Of a DNA stretch of 64,000 bases, positions 34,779 to 48,400 are shown piece after piece. Position 1 is the stretch's first letter. Each line of letters begins with the position of its first letter. A model generated the notes under the pieces. It was not told where the DNA came from. It saw only the letters and a program-made list of their open reading frames with translations, and searched no databases. A program made the position numbers and the translations under genes. Location of the stretch: assembly GCA_008973525.1 (NCBI GenBank), contig WACJ01000181.1:496001-560000 (forward strand), given 5' to 3'. The stretch is from Stenopsyche tienmushanensis. Lineage: Eukaryota > Arthropoda > Insecta > Trichoptera > Stenopsychidae.

Positions 34779-37700
34779 ATGCGAGACAGTAAGCGTGTTT
34801 GTCGTGATCTAGACGCAATGGCTGCTGACCTGCGACGTCCTTGGACCTTTCGACTCTTGGGTCCGGAGTTATCGGACGCGGAGACAGTCTGTGTCAGCGG
34901 CGACTGCCCCGAGCTCGGCTCATGGTCTTGTCGATCTGTGCGGCCCCTCACCAGAACCCCCGAATCCAACATCTGGTCTGCAACTCTCGATATACCATCC
35001 GATAGAGATGTTCACTTCAGATATTGTGTGTGTATTCTCTACGATGATCCTCCGCTGGTTTTAATCCGCTCATGGGAGACTGACCTCATCCCCCGCGTTA
35101 TCTCATCCAGCGTCAATCCATCCGATGCTCCGGATATTTACGGTAAACGCGGTGAACGTGAGAAGATCGACTCCGGATGGATCACTAATGAAACAATCTT
35201 ACAGTTGAAATTTACTGAAAATCCATTTACTCTTACAACCCCATTGGGAGACACACTCCGAATCAAATTGACCCAGGAGGATCATCAGTTTGATTCAGAG
35301 GAGAGCGATTCCAACGGAATTTCCAAGAAATGTGCAGTTTCTCGAGTCGCAACTCTCAATAATCACAATTGTAAATTTGAGCTTCAGGAAAAATATGGTC
35401 GAATTTATAACCTCGGCGATTATCTAGTATTCGAGATAGCTAATCCCAATCTGCAATTGACGGCTTATTCCGTCGAATTTTACAATTGTACCCCAGATAA
35501 AACACCACAACTCGTAGGTTCTAGTTACATACTGCCTAATCTATTTAAAAATACCGAAGGAGAAATAGAATTGCCGATTATATCTAAAACGAAACAAAGA
35601 CCCGTGGGATCAATGCGAGCTGGCTATTTTGTCGTCCGTCCAATGCCTGATCCACCCTGCAACATGATGATATCATACACAAGTCACTGGAGTGAATCGT
35701 GGAAGGGACTCGATGTGGGTCATCGTGGTTCCGGATCGAGCTTCAAAACCAAAGAGTATGATCGATCAATACATATCATATTTACCGATTCAAATACACA
35801 CTACAATATAAAATCTCATTTCAGGAGTACGTCGATCAGAGAGAATACTATAGCGTCTTTAAAGAAGGCAGCGGCCGGCGGAGCCGATCTACTCGAATTT
35901 GACGTCCAACTGAGTAAAGATTTGATTCCCGTCGTGTATCATGATTTTCATGTCTGTATAGCGTTAAAAAAGAAAAAACAATTGGAACATAGTGAAATGC
36001 TGGAAATTCCAATGAAGGATTTGACTCTTGAACAATTACAGAAATTAAAAGTATATTTACGTTATTTCTATTTTTGATCATCACTATTTGCGTGATAAAA
36101 TTTTGCATCAAATATTTTTAGGTCTACCATGTAGCCGAAGGGCGCGACAATGAGCCTCGATTTTTCGATGAAGATCTGGCCGAACATCAACCGTTTCCCG
36201 AGCTCTCCGAGGTGCTGCAAACGCTAGATCAACACGTGGGCTTTAATATCGAAATCAAAGGATCCATGCCGTTGGAAGATGGCAGTCTAGAACTGGAAGA
36301 TCAATTTGACCTCAATTTATACATAGATAAGGTATTTATGATATTCATTCTTTGGCAATCAGTATTATTCAATTTTTTTGGAGTAAATTGGCACTTTTTA
36401 CATTCATTATTATTCAGGCTTCGCATTCATATATTTCATTAAAATGAATACATATTGAGAGTTCCGTCAAAAATTATTTACATATCAAGACATCGAATCA
36501 GGTGAGATTTCAATGCAAGACCTGCTGATGTATGGAATAAATCTTGGGTATGCTTTTCACGTGTGTAATGAAAGAGATTTTGCTAGACACCCTACACCAC
36601 AACACGTGCTACATCTTCTCGTTGACAAATTGTTTTTTCAGGTCTGTAGTAAGTCATAAAAGTTTGTATTGCTTATCTTATTTTGTGGGTATTATAACTT
36701 TTTCTAATATTTTTATTTTCCTATCCATTTCAAGGATGTGGAACATAGCAATAAGCATATAACGATGTAATATGGACGAGTATAAAAATATGCTCATTGC
36801 TAGTTATACTGGCTTTAGATCAGAAAACTGCAGCTTTATTGGGTAAATGGAAACTACGATTGAAACAACAGTATTATTGGTTTCTTCAATGGATTTGCCA
36901 TGTTATTTTCTGTTTTTTTAATCATCGCGATTAAAATTTACTACCCATTAACATGCGTTGGCATAAAAAACACAGGAAGATAACAATTTAACAACTTTTT
37001 TGTTAACGTTAATGGTAAACTATTAAGGTCAATTATTTTCATTTTTGTTCGATCATATATATAACAAAGATAGAAAATAAAGTGCGCTTGATATGTATGG
37101 GGGCAGTTCAAAAAGTACCCAACCTAATGAAAAAGAAGAAAGAAAACACAAAAAACATGGAAAATATATCTTTATTTCGGTAACATAGTCTCCTTTCAGC
37201 TTAATACACTTTTCCCAGCGATGTTCAATATGCAGATGGGATGCAGATGGAACTGTTTTCGCCTTCTTTGTAGTTGATTCTTTCCTTTCAGTCTATTGTT
37301 TGACTGTTCCTCTGTCTCAGGTGTGAAATGATAGACTCATGTTTCATCAATGGTTATGATTCAACGCAAAAACCCGGCTTTATTGCTGTAAAACATCGCC
37401 AAACACTCGATTAACACATTTTCACAATGCTGTTTTAGTTCCAACCAATATTTTACTATTGTAAACGATGAAGGAGACTCCCCCAGAGTAGAATCTAGCT
37501 CGGCTTGGTTCTATGGATATTGGTTGGACTGAGTCCTTCCAAATAAAAGTATTGTATCACATGACCAATTTTTGAGAGAGAATCACTATTGATGAATACT
37601 TAACAACATAGCGACGGTTTTAAACAATAACCACCATCTATACATAAGGCCGGGTATTTCTTGGACTACCCTCGTATCAAAAAAAACCACGTCCTGTTAT

Positions 37701-38670
37701 TTATCTTTGTCCTATGGGCATATTTTCTTATTTACGTTCAATGTTTCTTAACAATGCATGTTTCGGTGTTTATAAATAAATATATATATATGTAACTGTT
37801 GTTGAATTTTACAGATTCTTGAAGTTGTTCTACGTTATGGAATGTGCAGACGGATTGTTTTTTCATCTTTTCATCCAGACATCTGTACAATGTTGCGATT
37901 GAAACAAAATGCCTATCCAACCATGTTCTTGACGCAAGGAGTCACTAAACGTTATCAGGCGTATAGAGATTTTCGCTGCAATACTATTTCTGCAGCAGTA
38001 AATCACGCTTTAAATGCTGGTTTATTAGGGATTGTGGTTCATACTGAAGATTTGTTGCGGGATCCTTCTCAGGTATTGTGTTTGATATTAAATCAAAAAT
38101 GTATAACTCTTATTCAATTTGCATTATTTATCATGAATGGTTAAGATACATAAGAATAATAAGAATATAACGAACAAAAATATAAAATATAGATGGTGAT
38201 CAACCTGATTCCTAATGCCCGTTAGTGGGTGTTCAAGCTTTTATGGTGGGCGGTAGGGATTATATCTTATATCTCGTCTCCGCTTTATTTTTCTAAGCTT
38301 GGCCAATCCTATAGAAAATCGTCCAAGCTTATTAGAATCAGAATGATTTGGTTTTGATTCTAATTTGTATTTATAAATGTCGCAGGTTAAACTAGCGACT
38401 GATGCTGGTCTCATTATATTTTGTTGGGGCGATGATAACAACAATAAGGACACCATTAAATATCTCAAGGATTTAGGACTGCACGGTGTTATATATGACA
38501 AATTGGATCAATTTTCCACGAAAAAAGTGAAGGTATAAAATTTCTACATAAATATTAATTTGATTGTGGAATATTAAACGGCTAACATATTGTTTAATTT
38601 TCAGGAAAGCATTTTTCTGGGCGAAGCCCGGGAAGCGCAGAAAGATCTTTTAAAAATGCAAAACTGTTAA
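34779..38670 (+). CDS. Gpcpd1: GPCPD1, glycerophosphocholine phosphodiesterase
   Basis: Exons: 34779-36050, 36122-36331, 37815-38072, 38386-38532 and 38605-38670, all phase 0, 650 residues (637 if the second in-frame ATG at 34818 is used; that ATG lies just before the conserved domain). The N-terminal CBM20-type domain (about residues 20-115) contains VCVSGDCPELGSW. The glycerophosphodiester phosphodiesterase domain begins with LDVGHRGSGSS (about residue 308) and ENTIASLKKAAAGGADLLEF, then DVQLSKDLIPVVYHD. FNIEIKG, RRIVFSSFHPDICTMLR, VHTEDLLRDPSQ and IFCWGDD follow. His-Arg-Gly, Glu and Asp of the metal site and the second His (YHD) are all present. The enzyme releases glycerol-3-phosphate from glycerophosphocholine in the cytosol (family knowledge). 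Human GPCPD1 is 672 residues. Intron 2 contains a mariner remnant. Confidence 0.96.
37098..37674 (-). mobile_element. Deleted mariner in GPCPD1 intron 2, 577 bp
   Basis: TA flanks both ends (37096-37097, 37675-37676). The ends are TGGGGGCAGTTCAAAAAGTA and, inward from the right, CGAGGGTAGTCCAAGAAATA. On the minus strand a C-terminal transposase piece with HRWEKCIKLKGDYV is visible near 37170-37220. Most of the coding part is lost. Confidence 0.8.
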
Positions 38671-38760
38671 TAAACCGAATATATTAATTGGCTACCTCAG
38701 ATTTTTAATATAGAGTATAATGAATGTATTATTTTGAAAACTTAAAGACATTGTATTGTA

Positions 38761-38766
38761 AATAAA
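38761..38766 (+). terminator. Poly(A) signal AATAAA of GPCPD1
   Basis: The hexamer follows the stop codon by about 90 bases. Confidence 0.65.
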
Positions 38767-39059
38767 AGTATTTAATTGCAGAGTATTAATATAGGCCGGA
38801 GGAGTGTTCACCGAAGTATTGTTTTTTTTGATCGCTTCATATCACATATATGAATGCTAATTTTCTGAAAAGCCTTCAGAATGACTGCATTAGGTAATTA
38901 TGCTAATTATTAATATTAAGTGATTCCACTTTGATTGTCGTTTTTATAAAAGTAAGTGATGATAGTCGTTTAAAAATATTGTACGTCTATAAATTTACAA
39001 CGAATATTGACTGCCGCCTGTGGCCGACATAAATCCGTCTTATCAGTTGATGGTATCTT

Positions 39060-39823
39060 TTTATTTCTGTGGGAGGGGAATCTTGCATAAGACACCCTGA
39101 GGGTGAGGGCCCCAAGGACTAAACCCCTCCCTTGTCCTTCTTAGTCTCCCCGGTATTGTTTATCACATTGCTTCAGGAGGACAGGTAGTTTGGCCTTAGA
39201 TAACTAGCCCTATTCTAGTGTTGGAGAGCTACTCTGCATCTTTCTCTCTCTCTCTCTCTCACTGCCTTCTTTGGCACTCATAATTTCTTCCACGGTGGTA
39301 GATCATCTCTCCTTTCTTCGTGGTCCTCCATCGGCTTATGACCGGTATAAGTCGGTGAGTCCACCTTCCTTTACTAGACTGATCCCATCTTTGCCACCAG
39401 GCTTCCCCCAGTTTCTGCTCGTACTCTGTACGGTTTTTGGGATCTTCAAAATCCAAGGCCCTCTTCTTTGTCTGGAGGTTCAGCGGGGGGATTTCAGCAA
39501 TCTCGAGCACAGCGTCTTCAGATACTGTTCTGTACGCTGTGGTGACTCGGAGCGCTCCCTGCCACTGAATTCTGGTCAACTTCTTTCTATTGCTTTCTTG
39601 TCTGAACGAATCGCGCCATATCGGACTTCCGTACAGAATTATTGAGTGTATTACCTCTTTTATGGTTCTTCTTCTGCACAGCTTTGACCCTCCAATATTA
39701 GGCATGAGCTGTTTGATCTGGCTATCTTCTGTGTAGCTGCTTCTACGTGTTTGCTGAAGGTCAGCTTGTTGTCTATGAGGATCCCAAGGTATCTTAGTAG
39801 TTGATGATATCAGTAGTGCCAAA
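39060..39823 (-). mobile_element. R1/I-type LINE fragment
   Basis: The minus strand is open for 187 codons (39822-39259) and reads like the region after the reverse transcriptase of R1-type elements: VIHSIILYGSPIWRDSF, ALRVTTAYRTVSEDAVLEIA, IPPLNLQTKKRA and GRWTHRLIPVISRW. The frame ends at a (CT)n run (39241-39260). The endonuclease and the polymerase core are absent, so it is a 5'-truncated copy. Confidence 0.8.
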
Positions 39824-40440
39824 AATACATGCCATTTTTATATCGGTTATTTTATTAGTTGAAGGAAAAAATAGCATGATATTAATTAATAATACGTTAT
39901 CCCTCTGAATCTACAACAGTTTGCCGTCTGGTTAACAGTTTTTGAATTCCCCTGTTGTAGAAATTCTTCGGTTTAGAAGCAATAAATCGAAGAAAGGCAG
40001 TTTTTTTTACTGTCATTTAATGTCCCTAATTCAAGTCAATCAAAGTCCCTAATTTTTTTAATGGTATTTCTCACTGAATAGGGCTTCGCATTGTCGTGTT
40101 GTAAGATGATGTTGTGCATATTGAAGAGTTGATCCAAGTCTCTCAGTCAAACGATCAACGGAAAGACCTGGATTTGTCTTCATCAAATTTCATAAAGCGC
40201 CGTTATCCATGAGAGTGAATGTCATATATGAGTTTGATTTAATTTCATTTTGAGCGTTTTTCTGTGAAAATTGTGCGCGCGTCCATACGGCAAAATCGGT
40301 CAAAGTGAATTGAACAATGACTGTTTCAAAGCGCATAGCAAAAACACATTACAAAACCGATGTAAATGGCTGATTCCACTGTTATAAAAACGACGATTCG
40401 AAATGTGATTACCTAATATACACACTAGGAAAATTTTTAA
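39824..40440 (-). mobile_element. Mariner relic of the GTGCCAAAAATACATGCC family
   Basis: The end at 39824 reads CAGTAGTGCCAAAAATACAT; the same end occurs at 62656. On the minus strand IILQHDNAKPYSVRNTIKK (about 40060-40120) carries the second catalytic Asp, and KPKNFYNRGIQKLLTRRQTV is the typical C-terminus. The third catalytic block is deleted. The other end was not located; 40440 is a rough limit. Confidence 0.7.
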
Positions 40441-42953
40441 TTAAAAAAATGACTGCAGAAATAAGCTTTATAAAATATCACCACTTGGGTCTTCTTAATT
40501 GTTTTAATTCCATAAATAATAATTTATTTGTAAATTTGTACCAATTTAGAAAGTAGTACGCTGCGTTGTGAATATATATAAATATACATAGTCACGTTCC
40601 AAAAATTGATTGTTAATTTTCATCCAAATGTGACGCCTAGATGTAATATTTTGTCGAATTCTGTGATATATAGCTCCGTCTCGCTGCAAATAGACATCAG
40701 ATCAATATGATAGTGACCATAAAATCACTCGTAACACATCTTTGTAGAAATGTGGCCCAATGCACACCAAAAAGTGACTTTTTTATCTATGGTTTGTTGT
40801 TCAATAACAATATAAAAGCGATATCTAGACGTCGCATTTGGGTGATCATTTATTATTGAACACGTTGTATATATAGACCGTTGTATCCTTATTATATTTG
40901 ATTTTATGATTGTTCTATAGTTTTAATGAAGTGCTATGCATGAAAATTTTTATAAGTACTTAAATACCTCACATATGTATTTTAGAATCGTAGTAAACGC
41001 TAGCTGATGACCAATATTCAATTTACAAATATGATCTGTTAACTCTCGTTAGAAATTAATCTTATAGTCCTGTTTAATTTTATCAAACAGCATAGCTTTT
41101 GAACCTATGATAAAGATCATCGTCAGTTCGACGATGAATATAAAAATTATTCTAATTGTTTCCATTATGTTTAAAAATCATTTCGGCAATAAATCTGATC
41201 ACTAAAAATGTACTTTATATTGGAAATAAAATATTGAGTATTATGTCAATTTTACTTGTATTCAACCATTGTGAAATAATAAATATTATATTTTTATGGC
41301 TATAATTTTGTATTTAATTTAATCCTAGATCACTAATCATATTTTCAAGACGTACGCAGTGAGTATGTCTGAGTCATTAACTTGCTTATTTAGAAATGTA
41401 CTGAGCAGGGTGAGGCGGAGAAGGCTTAGGAACATGCATACATGTCGAATGTGTTCCAAGTCTGTAATCTGTGAGATTAATGATTAGTGATCTGGGGCAT
41501 ATGTACTCATAAGTTACAGCATTAAATGAAACAGTATTAAACAGCTTATCTTAACAATATGCCGTCCAGTGACACCGCAGTGGTGTTATGCACAAAGTGT
41601 CGATCAATGTCCGGCGTCACTACATTGGTGTCGCATGCAAAATACCTTTCAGCGGCAGGCAACAGCGTTTTAGTATCATTTGCATTTTGTTGGTGTTTTG
41701 TAGTAAGACTAGACAATTTATAAACTCCCGAAAACCTCAAGAACGGCCGGCGACATGTAAAATAATCTGAATTAATGCTGACGGTGCCACACGAAGAAGC
41801 CGCATTGTAATTGATTGTAAAAACCTAACATGTCAATGGTAAAAGCATCCCATTGGAATAAGCTTGGGTGAAAGTTTCACGGGAATGTCAAGCATCAGAT
41901 AAAGTGTTTTATGTATTCCCCTATCAAATATACGGGGACTTGCCGCTTACGTTTCATTTCATTACGGATCAGGATTGGACCAAAAGAGGCAGACGGTTTT
42001 TTTTACAGTCGCCAGACTAATCCACTTCAAAATTTTAAACAAACGTAAAATTAAAAATTCATATTCATGCAAAATTTCAAGCCTCATTCTGAATATACTT
42101 TAATCTGTTATAACGACGCGCTGAAAAGATGGAAGAAAGAAAACTTCTGCAACTTTTTTAACATTAAATTTTATTAGGAAACTATTTTTTTATATAACTT
42201 TCCATAAGCCACACAATTTATATTTACATTCATTTTGAAGTCTAGTTAATGAAGGAGAAATAAACGATCATAATAAACACCCTTCAACAAGAGTTCCCTG
42301 CTCAATTTAAAAAGGATCATATTTAATTCATTATAACAATACATGCGCAAATGCACTTGCTGTAATAAAGCACTCAGAATCTCGGATGAATTCTTTCACA
42401 AAAGGACGTTTTGATCATTTGCGAATACGTGGAAACTTACAGCAGTGAGTCGACTATTAAATGTAATCAAGATAGTTTGGTCTATCAATTTTAATTGTCC
42501 TGTTGGACCTCGCGATACAAAATACTGCGTTTTATTCTCGATAGCCGTTATTGTTTAAACCAGCCTGAGAAAATAATGATTCACTATGTTAGTATTGAAT
42601 ATATTGAATGTTAAAAACTATTGATGATGTTTTAGTTCATTCATAAACCAACTGACTTCCTTCCGATATATTTAACTGAAAATGAATTGTAATTATGCAT
42701 ATAGCCGGCATAGCAATAAATTAAAAATAAGCAGGATAATCGATTTTCCTTCAGTTAATATTGAATATCTAATGTGATATTTTAACCAGTTACCCCCTTA
42801 TGTTGAATGTTAAGAATTAGACACAAGACTTTTGCAGAATTGTTTAATCCAAAGGTTAATAAATTATCGTGAATTATTTCAGAAAAATATTTACTCATTC
42901 TATAGATGAAAAATCTTTATTGCAATCAGATTGCATGATTAGGATCGGAATAT
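40441..42953. other. AT-rich intergenic spacer
   Basis: Apart from the inverted-repeat element at 41327-41493 no gene, transposase or RNA is seen. The open stretches at 41546-41770 on both strands are short and unrecognised. Confidence 0.4.
41327..41493. repeat. Short inverted-repeat element (MITE-like), 167 bp
   Basis: The arms AGATCACTAATCAT (41327-41340) and ATGATTAGTGATCT (41480-41493) are perfect 14-base inverted repeats. A related half copy lies in PNUTS intron 3. No target duplication is evident. Confidence 0.6.
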
Positions 42954-43415
42954 TAGATGTTCCCATAAGTAATGTTTTATTCTCGATGCACACTCTTTAA
43001 AATAGTCTCCTTCAATCTGTTGATCTGTAATGATGTATTCTGAAGGTACCCATGTGTCACCCCCTTATCAATGGGAGAGACGTGTCTATTGGAACAACAT
43101 CTGCGTAGCTATATGCTTTAACAAAGCCTTGAAGTATGATATTGATATCGACCATTCAAAAATTATTACAAAATAGTGATTACCCGTCATGCGTTGCAAT
43201 GCCACGTCTCGCATTAAAAATATTTTTTTTACTATGCCTATGTTATTCCCACAAGTGTAAACAATAAATTGACAAAGTTTTATCGCAATCGGATGAACGA
43301 TATGGCAGCGCATTAAATACGAACAAACATTGATTTTTATATATTCTCAGAGGCATCCAACTCAATACCTTTGATTATTTTGAATCGCATTAAAAAAACG
43401 ACATTGCTTATGGAA
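42954..43415. mobile_element. Mariner-derived MITE with internal repeat-B insertion
   Basis: The ends TGTTCCCATAAGTAATGTTT (left) and, inward from the right, TTTCCATAAGCAATGTCG match the mariner at 24510-26613. Inside, 43171-43340 is a copy of dispersed repeat B (ATTACCCGTCATGCGTTGCA ... GCGCATTAAATACGAACAAA). No transposase remains. Confidence 0.75.
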
Positions 43416-45472
43416 ACCTTACTTATGTACCTATATTTACATCTATTACCGTCATTATGTATTGTTAAATTAAAGTGATTAAAAAAAACATTAGCAACAC
43501 GTAGTTTAGGCAGTAACTGATTAATACACACGATTTTTTCAAACTTTGTACTGTAGCAAACATTATCTGAATTTATGACCTCGTTTAATGGTCAATTTAA
43601 AGTCCGTTACACATCGGAAAATAAAATTCGCTCAACTCACATAAAGAAAATTAAATGCATACTATAAAAGAAAAATAATACACACATATGCACATATCAG
43701 TGCGGTAATCACCTCCGAAAATTCAAACAACCAGTCTTTGTTTTATGACTTCTGAAAACTGCTCGGATAAACTATTTTCAATATCAACCTGATTATATTA
43801 TCTTAATAATTATCCTAATATCTTAATATCATATCATCAATTTGATTTTATATACATGGAATGTATTCAATATAATTTAACCAGATCACTTTCACAATAA
43901 TAAAATATATTCATAATTATAATTAATTACGAAAATCAGACAAGAGTTTTATTGAAAATGAAACTAACGCATGCAATAGCAAAAAACATGTAAGTACTGA
44001 TTCATATCATAGCATTAACAACAAAAAAATCACATTTTAATAACAGATAAATTAATCGAGAAACACATTAAACATACATATAAACCTAAAATCTATAATT
44101 CAAATACTGTTATTGTCGACACACTGTTATGAGAACAAAATTGCACTATTGAATTCAGGATTTATATTTCAAGTGGTTGTATGCAAAATTAAGTAGACAA
44201 AAAATACATAAACGTACCGTATTACTGTTTCGTGTTAAGAAATAAATTTTATTTAATAATAATAAATAAATATACATTAAAAATATATCAATAATTCAAT
44301 CTATAAATAATTTTTTTACAATTTTCAATAAATGCTTTATTGACGCAGTGCAGACAAATTCAATATTTCACCTAATTCTTTGAAATAATTCTCATTTCAA
44401 AATCATTTAATTATGTTGTAACATTAATTGGTAAAGTTTATTAGGTATCGGGCAATGAACCGATATACCGTTGTTTAACGGCTGGAAGTGTTACAACAGC
44501 AACGAGTATCATTTCTGATTCGCAGCTTATAAAAAGCTCATAGCTGAATTTTTAATATTTTAAAAATATACTTTGATGACCGTAATTAACATTTTGAAAC
44601 AATGACTTGCAGTTTTCTTTAACACTATGGTTACTGGTGGTACCAATGTGATGTCATTTCAATTGAACATGCGGTCACCAGCATTTAGCTATGTACCATA
44701 CAATAGCAATAGTGTTAATGATAAGCACAATCAATTGTAAAGTTGCAAAGTCTTTGGGCACAGTGGAAGATCCATTTGGTAATATATTTCTATATAATTC
44801 TCTTAATTTTTAATGCACTCATAAAAACATTTGAAAGACTGATTATTTAATTAAATTTGCTAATCAAACGATTGAGAACATGATCTCCTATCAGTGACCT
44901 GGTATGATTGCATCGCCGTTTCCCTCGTCGCAACCCTGTGTGTTTATATAAACATATGTGTATGTATAAAATGTGTAAATATAAACGATACCAATTTGAA
45001 ATAAAATCATTTTAGAGTGCGTCTTTGTTGTTAAAAATTTAATACGAAAGCATGACAAACTCTATATACCGAGGCACTTTAAAATATCCACAATAAAAAC
45101 GGAATCAAAGTATATTCACTGTAATGAAAAAGGAATACAAACTTCTTCAAGATTCTAGTCATTCATACGGAAAAAAGTTACGATCTGCCAAATAATATAC
45201 TGTTCGTTAACAATCATATTTTTGATGTACTTAATCTTATTATACTTTTGATATCCTTATTCAATAATAATTTCATTGTCGACAAGATCAAGATTGAAAG
45301 AATTTCATGGGTAAGCTATGAAAGTCAAGTCAATAAATAGCATATTAAAAACTCTAACTACTTAAATATATTCCACATAAATATACAAAGCATTTTAAAT
45401 AATAAGTCGTTCTATACTAGAAAAACACATTCCCTCAGTGCATATGAGAGAGAAGCAAATGAAGTTTTCAAT
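43416..45472. other. AT-rich intergenic spacer before Raf
   Basis: A TTAA-bounded MITE sits at 44619-44718. The rest is AT-rich with no gene or clear repeat. The Raf 3' UTR must lie immediately left of 45473. Confidence 0.4.
44619..44718. mobile_element. Tiny TTAA-bounded MITE, 100 bp
   Basis: TTAACACTATGG on the left and, inward from the right, TTAACACTATTG form imperfect inverted repeats including the TTAA target typical of piggyBac. Confidence 0.55.
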
Positions 45473-48400
45473 TTAAATATTCCCTATACCCGATCCGTAG
45501 AGGGCGGGGAAATTGCTACCGCCTCCGCTTGATGTGCCAAATTGGAAATTGTTAGGTGTTTTTGGTGAAGCACATTGATAGACGAAGAAATCGTCCGATC
45601 CTTGCAAATGAGCTCTATTCATACATGGTTCAGAAGCACTTCTCGTAATCTTAGGCAGGGCCCTTAGCATACCCTCTAAAGCAGTGAGGATTGGTCGAAA
45701 TAAAGGTCTATCGTCACGATTGAATGTTATGCAATTTTCGGTCAATCTTTTCAACGCTCGTGGACAGTCGGAACGTAACTTGTTGAGATCAGGTCGTAAA
45801 TAACCACGTCCGACCATAAATAGAATCTGGAAGAAAATTTAAAACATGAAAAATCTGACATACAATCAAATATGACGTGCTTTAATTATACAATTTGAAT
45901 ATAAAATTCGAAATGTGTTTAGTTATTAAGAAAACCTATTTAGTAAATTTACTATTGGGTGTGTGAATATGTTATTGCCGTTTTACATAAAAATAAATCC
46001 TTTATTAACTGGCAGGATTTGAATGCCATGTCGAAAAAACCACACTCTTTTGGAGCCGTAACATAGACTCCTTTCTGATACAAGACGGTCGCTAGGCGCT
46101 ATCATTGTCACTGACATTGAGAGGCGCTCAAAACCACGAGTGATTGCTCATAAAAAAACGACCACAGTATGTTGATGTACAGGGCGGCTCACTGATTAAC
46201 AACGGAGGTCAGGATTCTTTAAAACATTCGAAAACAGAATTCAGGAACAGGAGCTCTGCAGGGAGATTGAATCAAGAGACAAAATGCTGGCACATGTATT
46301 GTAAAAGTAAGCGGAGCAGATGGTGTGTATGTGTGGCCACGAGAGAGAGGTGGAAAGTATGGCTAATCAGACTAAGTCGGCGGAGGCTCTTTGCATGGCA
46401 AGTCCCGATAATACCAGTGGAAGCTCAAGAGCGGATCGAATAAAACCTTCGAGAGGAAAGTCGTGACGATCTAGTCTTGGCGTCCAAAAATGCACCAATC
46501 AGACGTTTTGGCAAGGATTTATTATCTTTCCATGGTAATCCTTAGGGCTAGGCCTGTCAACTCTGCGGGGTTTAAGTAGCTCCGCTTCCACGAATTGGCC
46601 ACGGCCGCATTCTAAGCTCTATCGTTCTTCGAATCGACCCAATGTTTGGTATCTTCATAAGCGACGTGTTGCTTAGCCAGACCATGAGTCATCGATCGGA
46701 CAATTAGTAATCAGAAGGAGCAATTTCGGGGGAGCACGGTGGGTGGAGTAAAACCTCACATTTCATCATTTCCATTTAGGTTTTGACGGCTGATACAACA
46801 TGCGGCTTAGGATTGTCAAGCTGCAAAATCATCTTGTCCGTGTCTTTGAATATATTGCGGCCGCTTTCCTTCAATGCTTGAGTCAAACACATTAAATGCT
46901 TTCGGTAGAGATCTCCTGTGGTGGTTTGGTTGGGTCGGAGAGGCTCATAATACATTACGCCCAGCTGATCCCACCAAATACAGAGCATGGAGCTTGGAAG
47001 AGTGAATATTGGTGTCGATGCTACTGGTTGTTTGGGCTTAAACCACGTTTGGGATTATCGTAGTATATGGATGCAGACCATGTTCTGTGGAAATGTTTGG
47101 ACATGGAGTTCGATCATGAGGCGTGTCAGCGATCCGAAAAGCGGACCGGTTGGACAAAAAAACTTTGTGGCCACTTTGTTCCCCGGGAGGGAGGCGCAAG
47201 TTAGAAACTTGCCACAGTCAATTCATATCATGATACATGCCAGTCATGATACAATGTAAAAAACCTTTTTTTTTCTATTGGAGCAGCCTGAATAAAGATG
47301 CTTTTCTCCGCTTCAAGTTGCAAGATAGTTTCAACTTCAATATAGATGCATCACCACTTAACCACTTAAACCACCGCCATCTGATGTTGAAGCGGTAGGA
47401 ACTTATTCACTCACCCAATATGATTGTGTGAGTAGATTTTCACTACCCCTCTAATATCACAAAAGTGAACTTGGACACACTCATTTTAGTCCTAGAGGAT
47501 CCCCCTTTTAATATTAAATGCAAGATTAGGAGAATATTTAAATTGCATCTACATTTGTGATATGTATGTTGTATATCAGCATCTAAAACAAATTGCCTCA
47601 TGATTAAATTTACCTGGTCTTTATTGTTGATATTTGCATATGGGAGTTGTCCCGCTAGTAATTCATAAAGCACAATTCCAAAAGCATAAACATCAGATTG
47701 AAATGTATAAGGTGTGCTTTCTTGCATCCTTATTACTTCAGGTGCCATCCATAAAATAGAACCTGTTGGTTGATGAGATTGTTGACTACCTAAAAACACG
47801 CACACAAAACATACATTAGATTAAAAATTATAACATGATGTAATTGTTTTGTCTTAAACATTAAAATTTACTAACCTGACCATCGAGCCTTAGCAGTTGC
47901 TAGACCAAAGTCACCTATTTTTACAGATAAATCATCGTGCAAGAAAATATTATTTGATTTCAGGTCCCTAAAAAGAAAAAAATAAATGTAGATTTACTTG
48001 GATAGTAAGAAAAGTATTGTAAAGTAAAAGTAGATAGAAAAACATTTTCATTATTACAATCCTTATACGAACAAACCAAAATCTTAGTATACCTGTGTAT
48101 AATACTTTTGGCATGTAAATAATCCATGCCCTGTGCAGTCTGCCGAGAAATTTCTATAAGCATTAATAATTCAAATTTTGTTTCAAATACATGCAAGTGC
48201 TTGTAAAGACTGGAACCCTCGCACCACTGAGTTACTATAGCTAGCGATGGTTTTGATACACAGCCCATAAATAAAAGAATATTACAATGACGAGTTTTTC
48301 TCAATACAGCAACCTGCAGGAACAAAATTACAATTAGACCTCCATTGCATTCGTAAATAATATCGTAATTATCACAACTTAAAAAACAATCCTACTTCAT

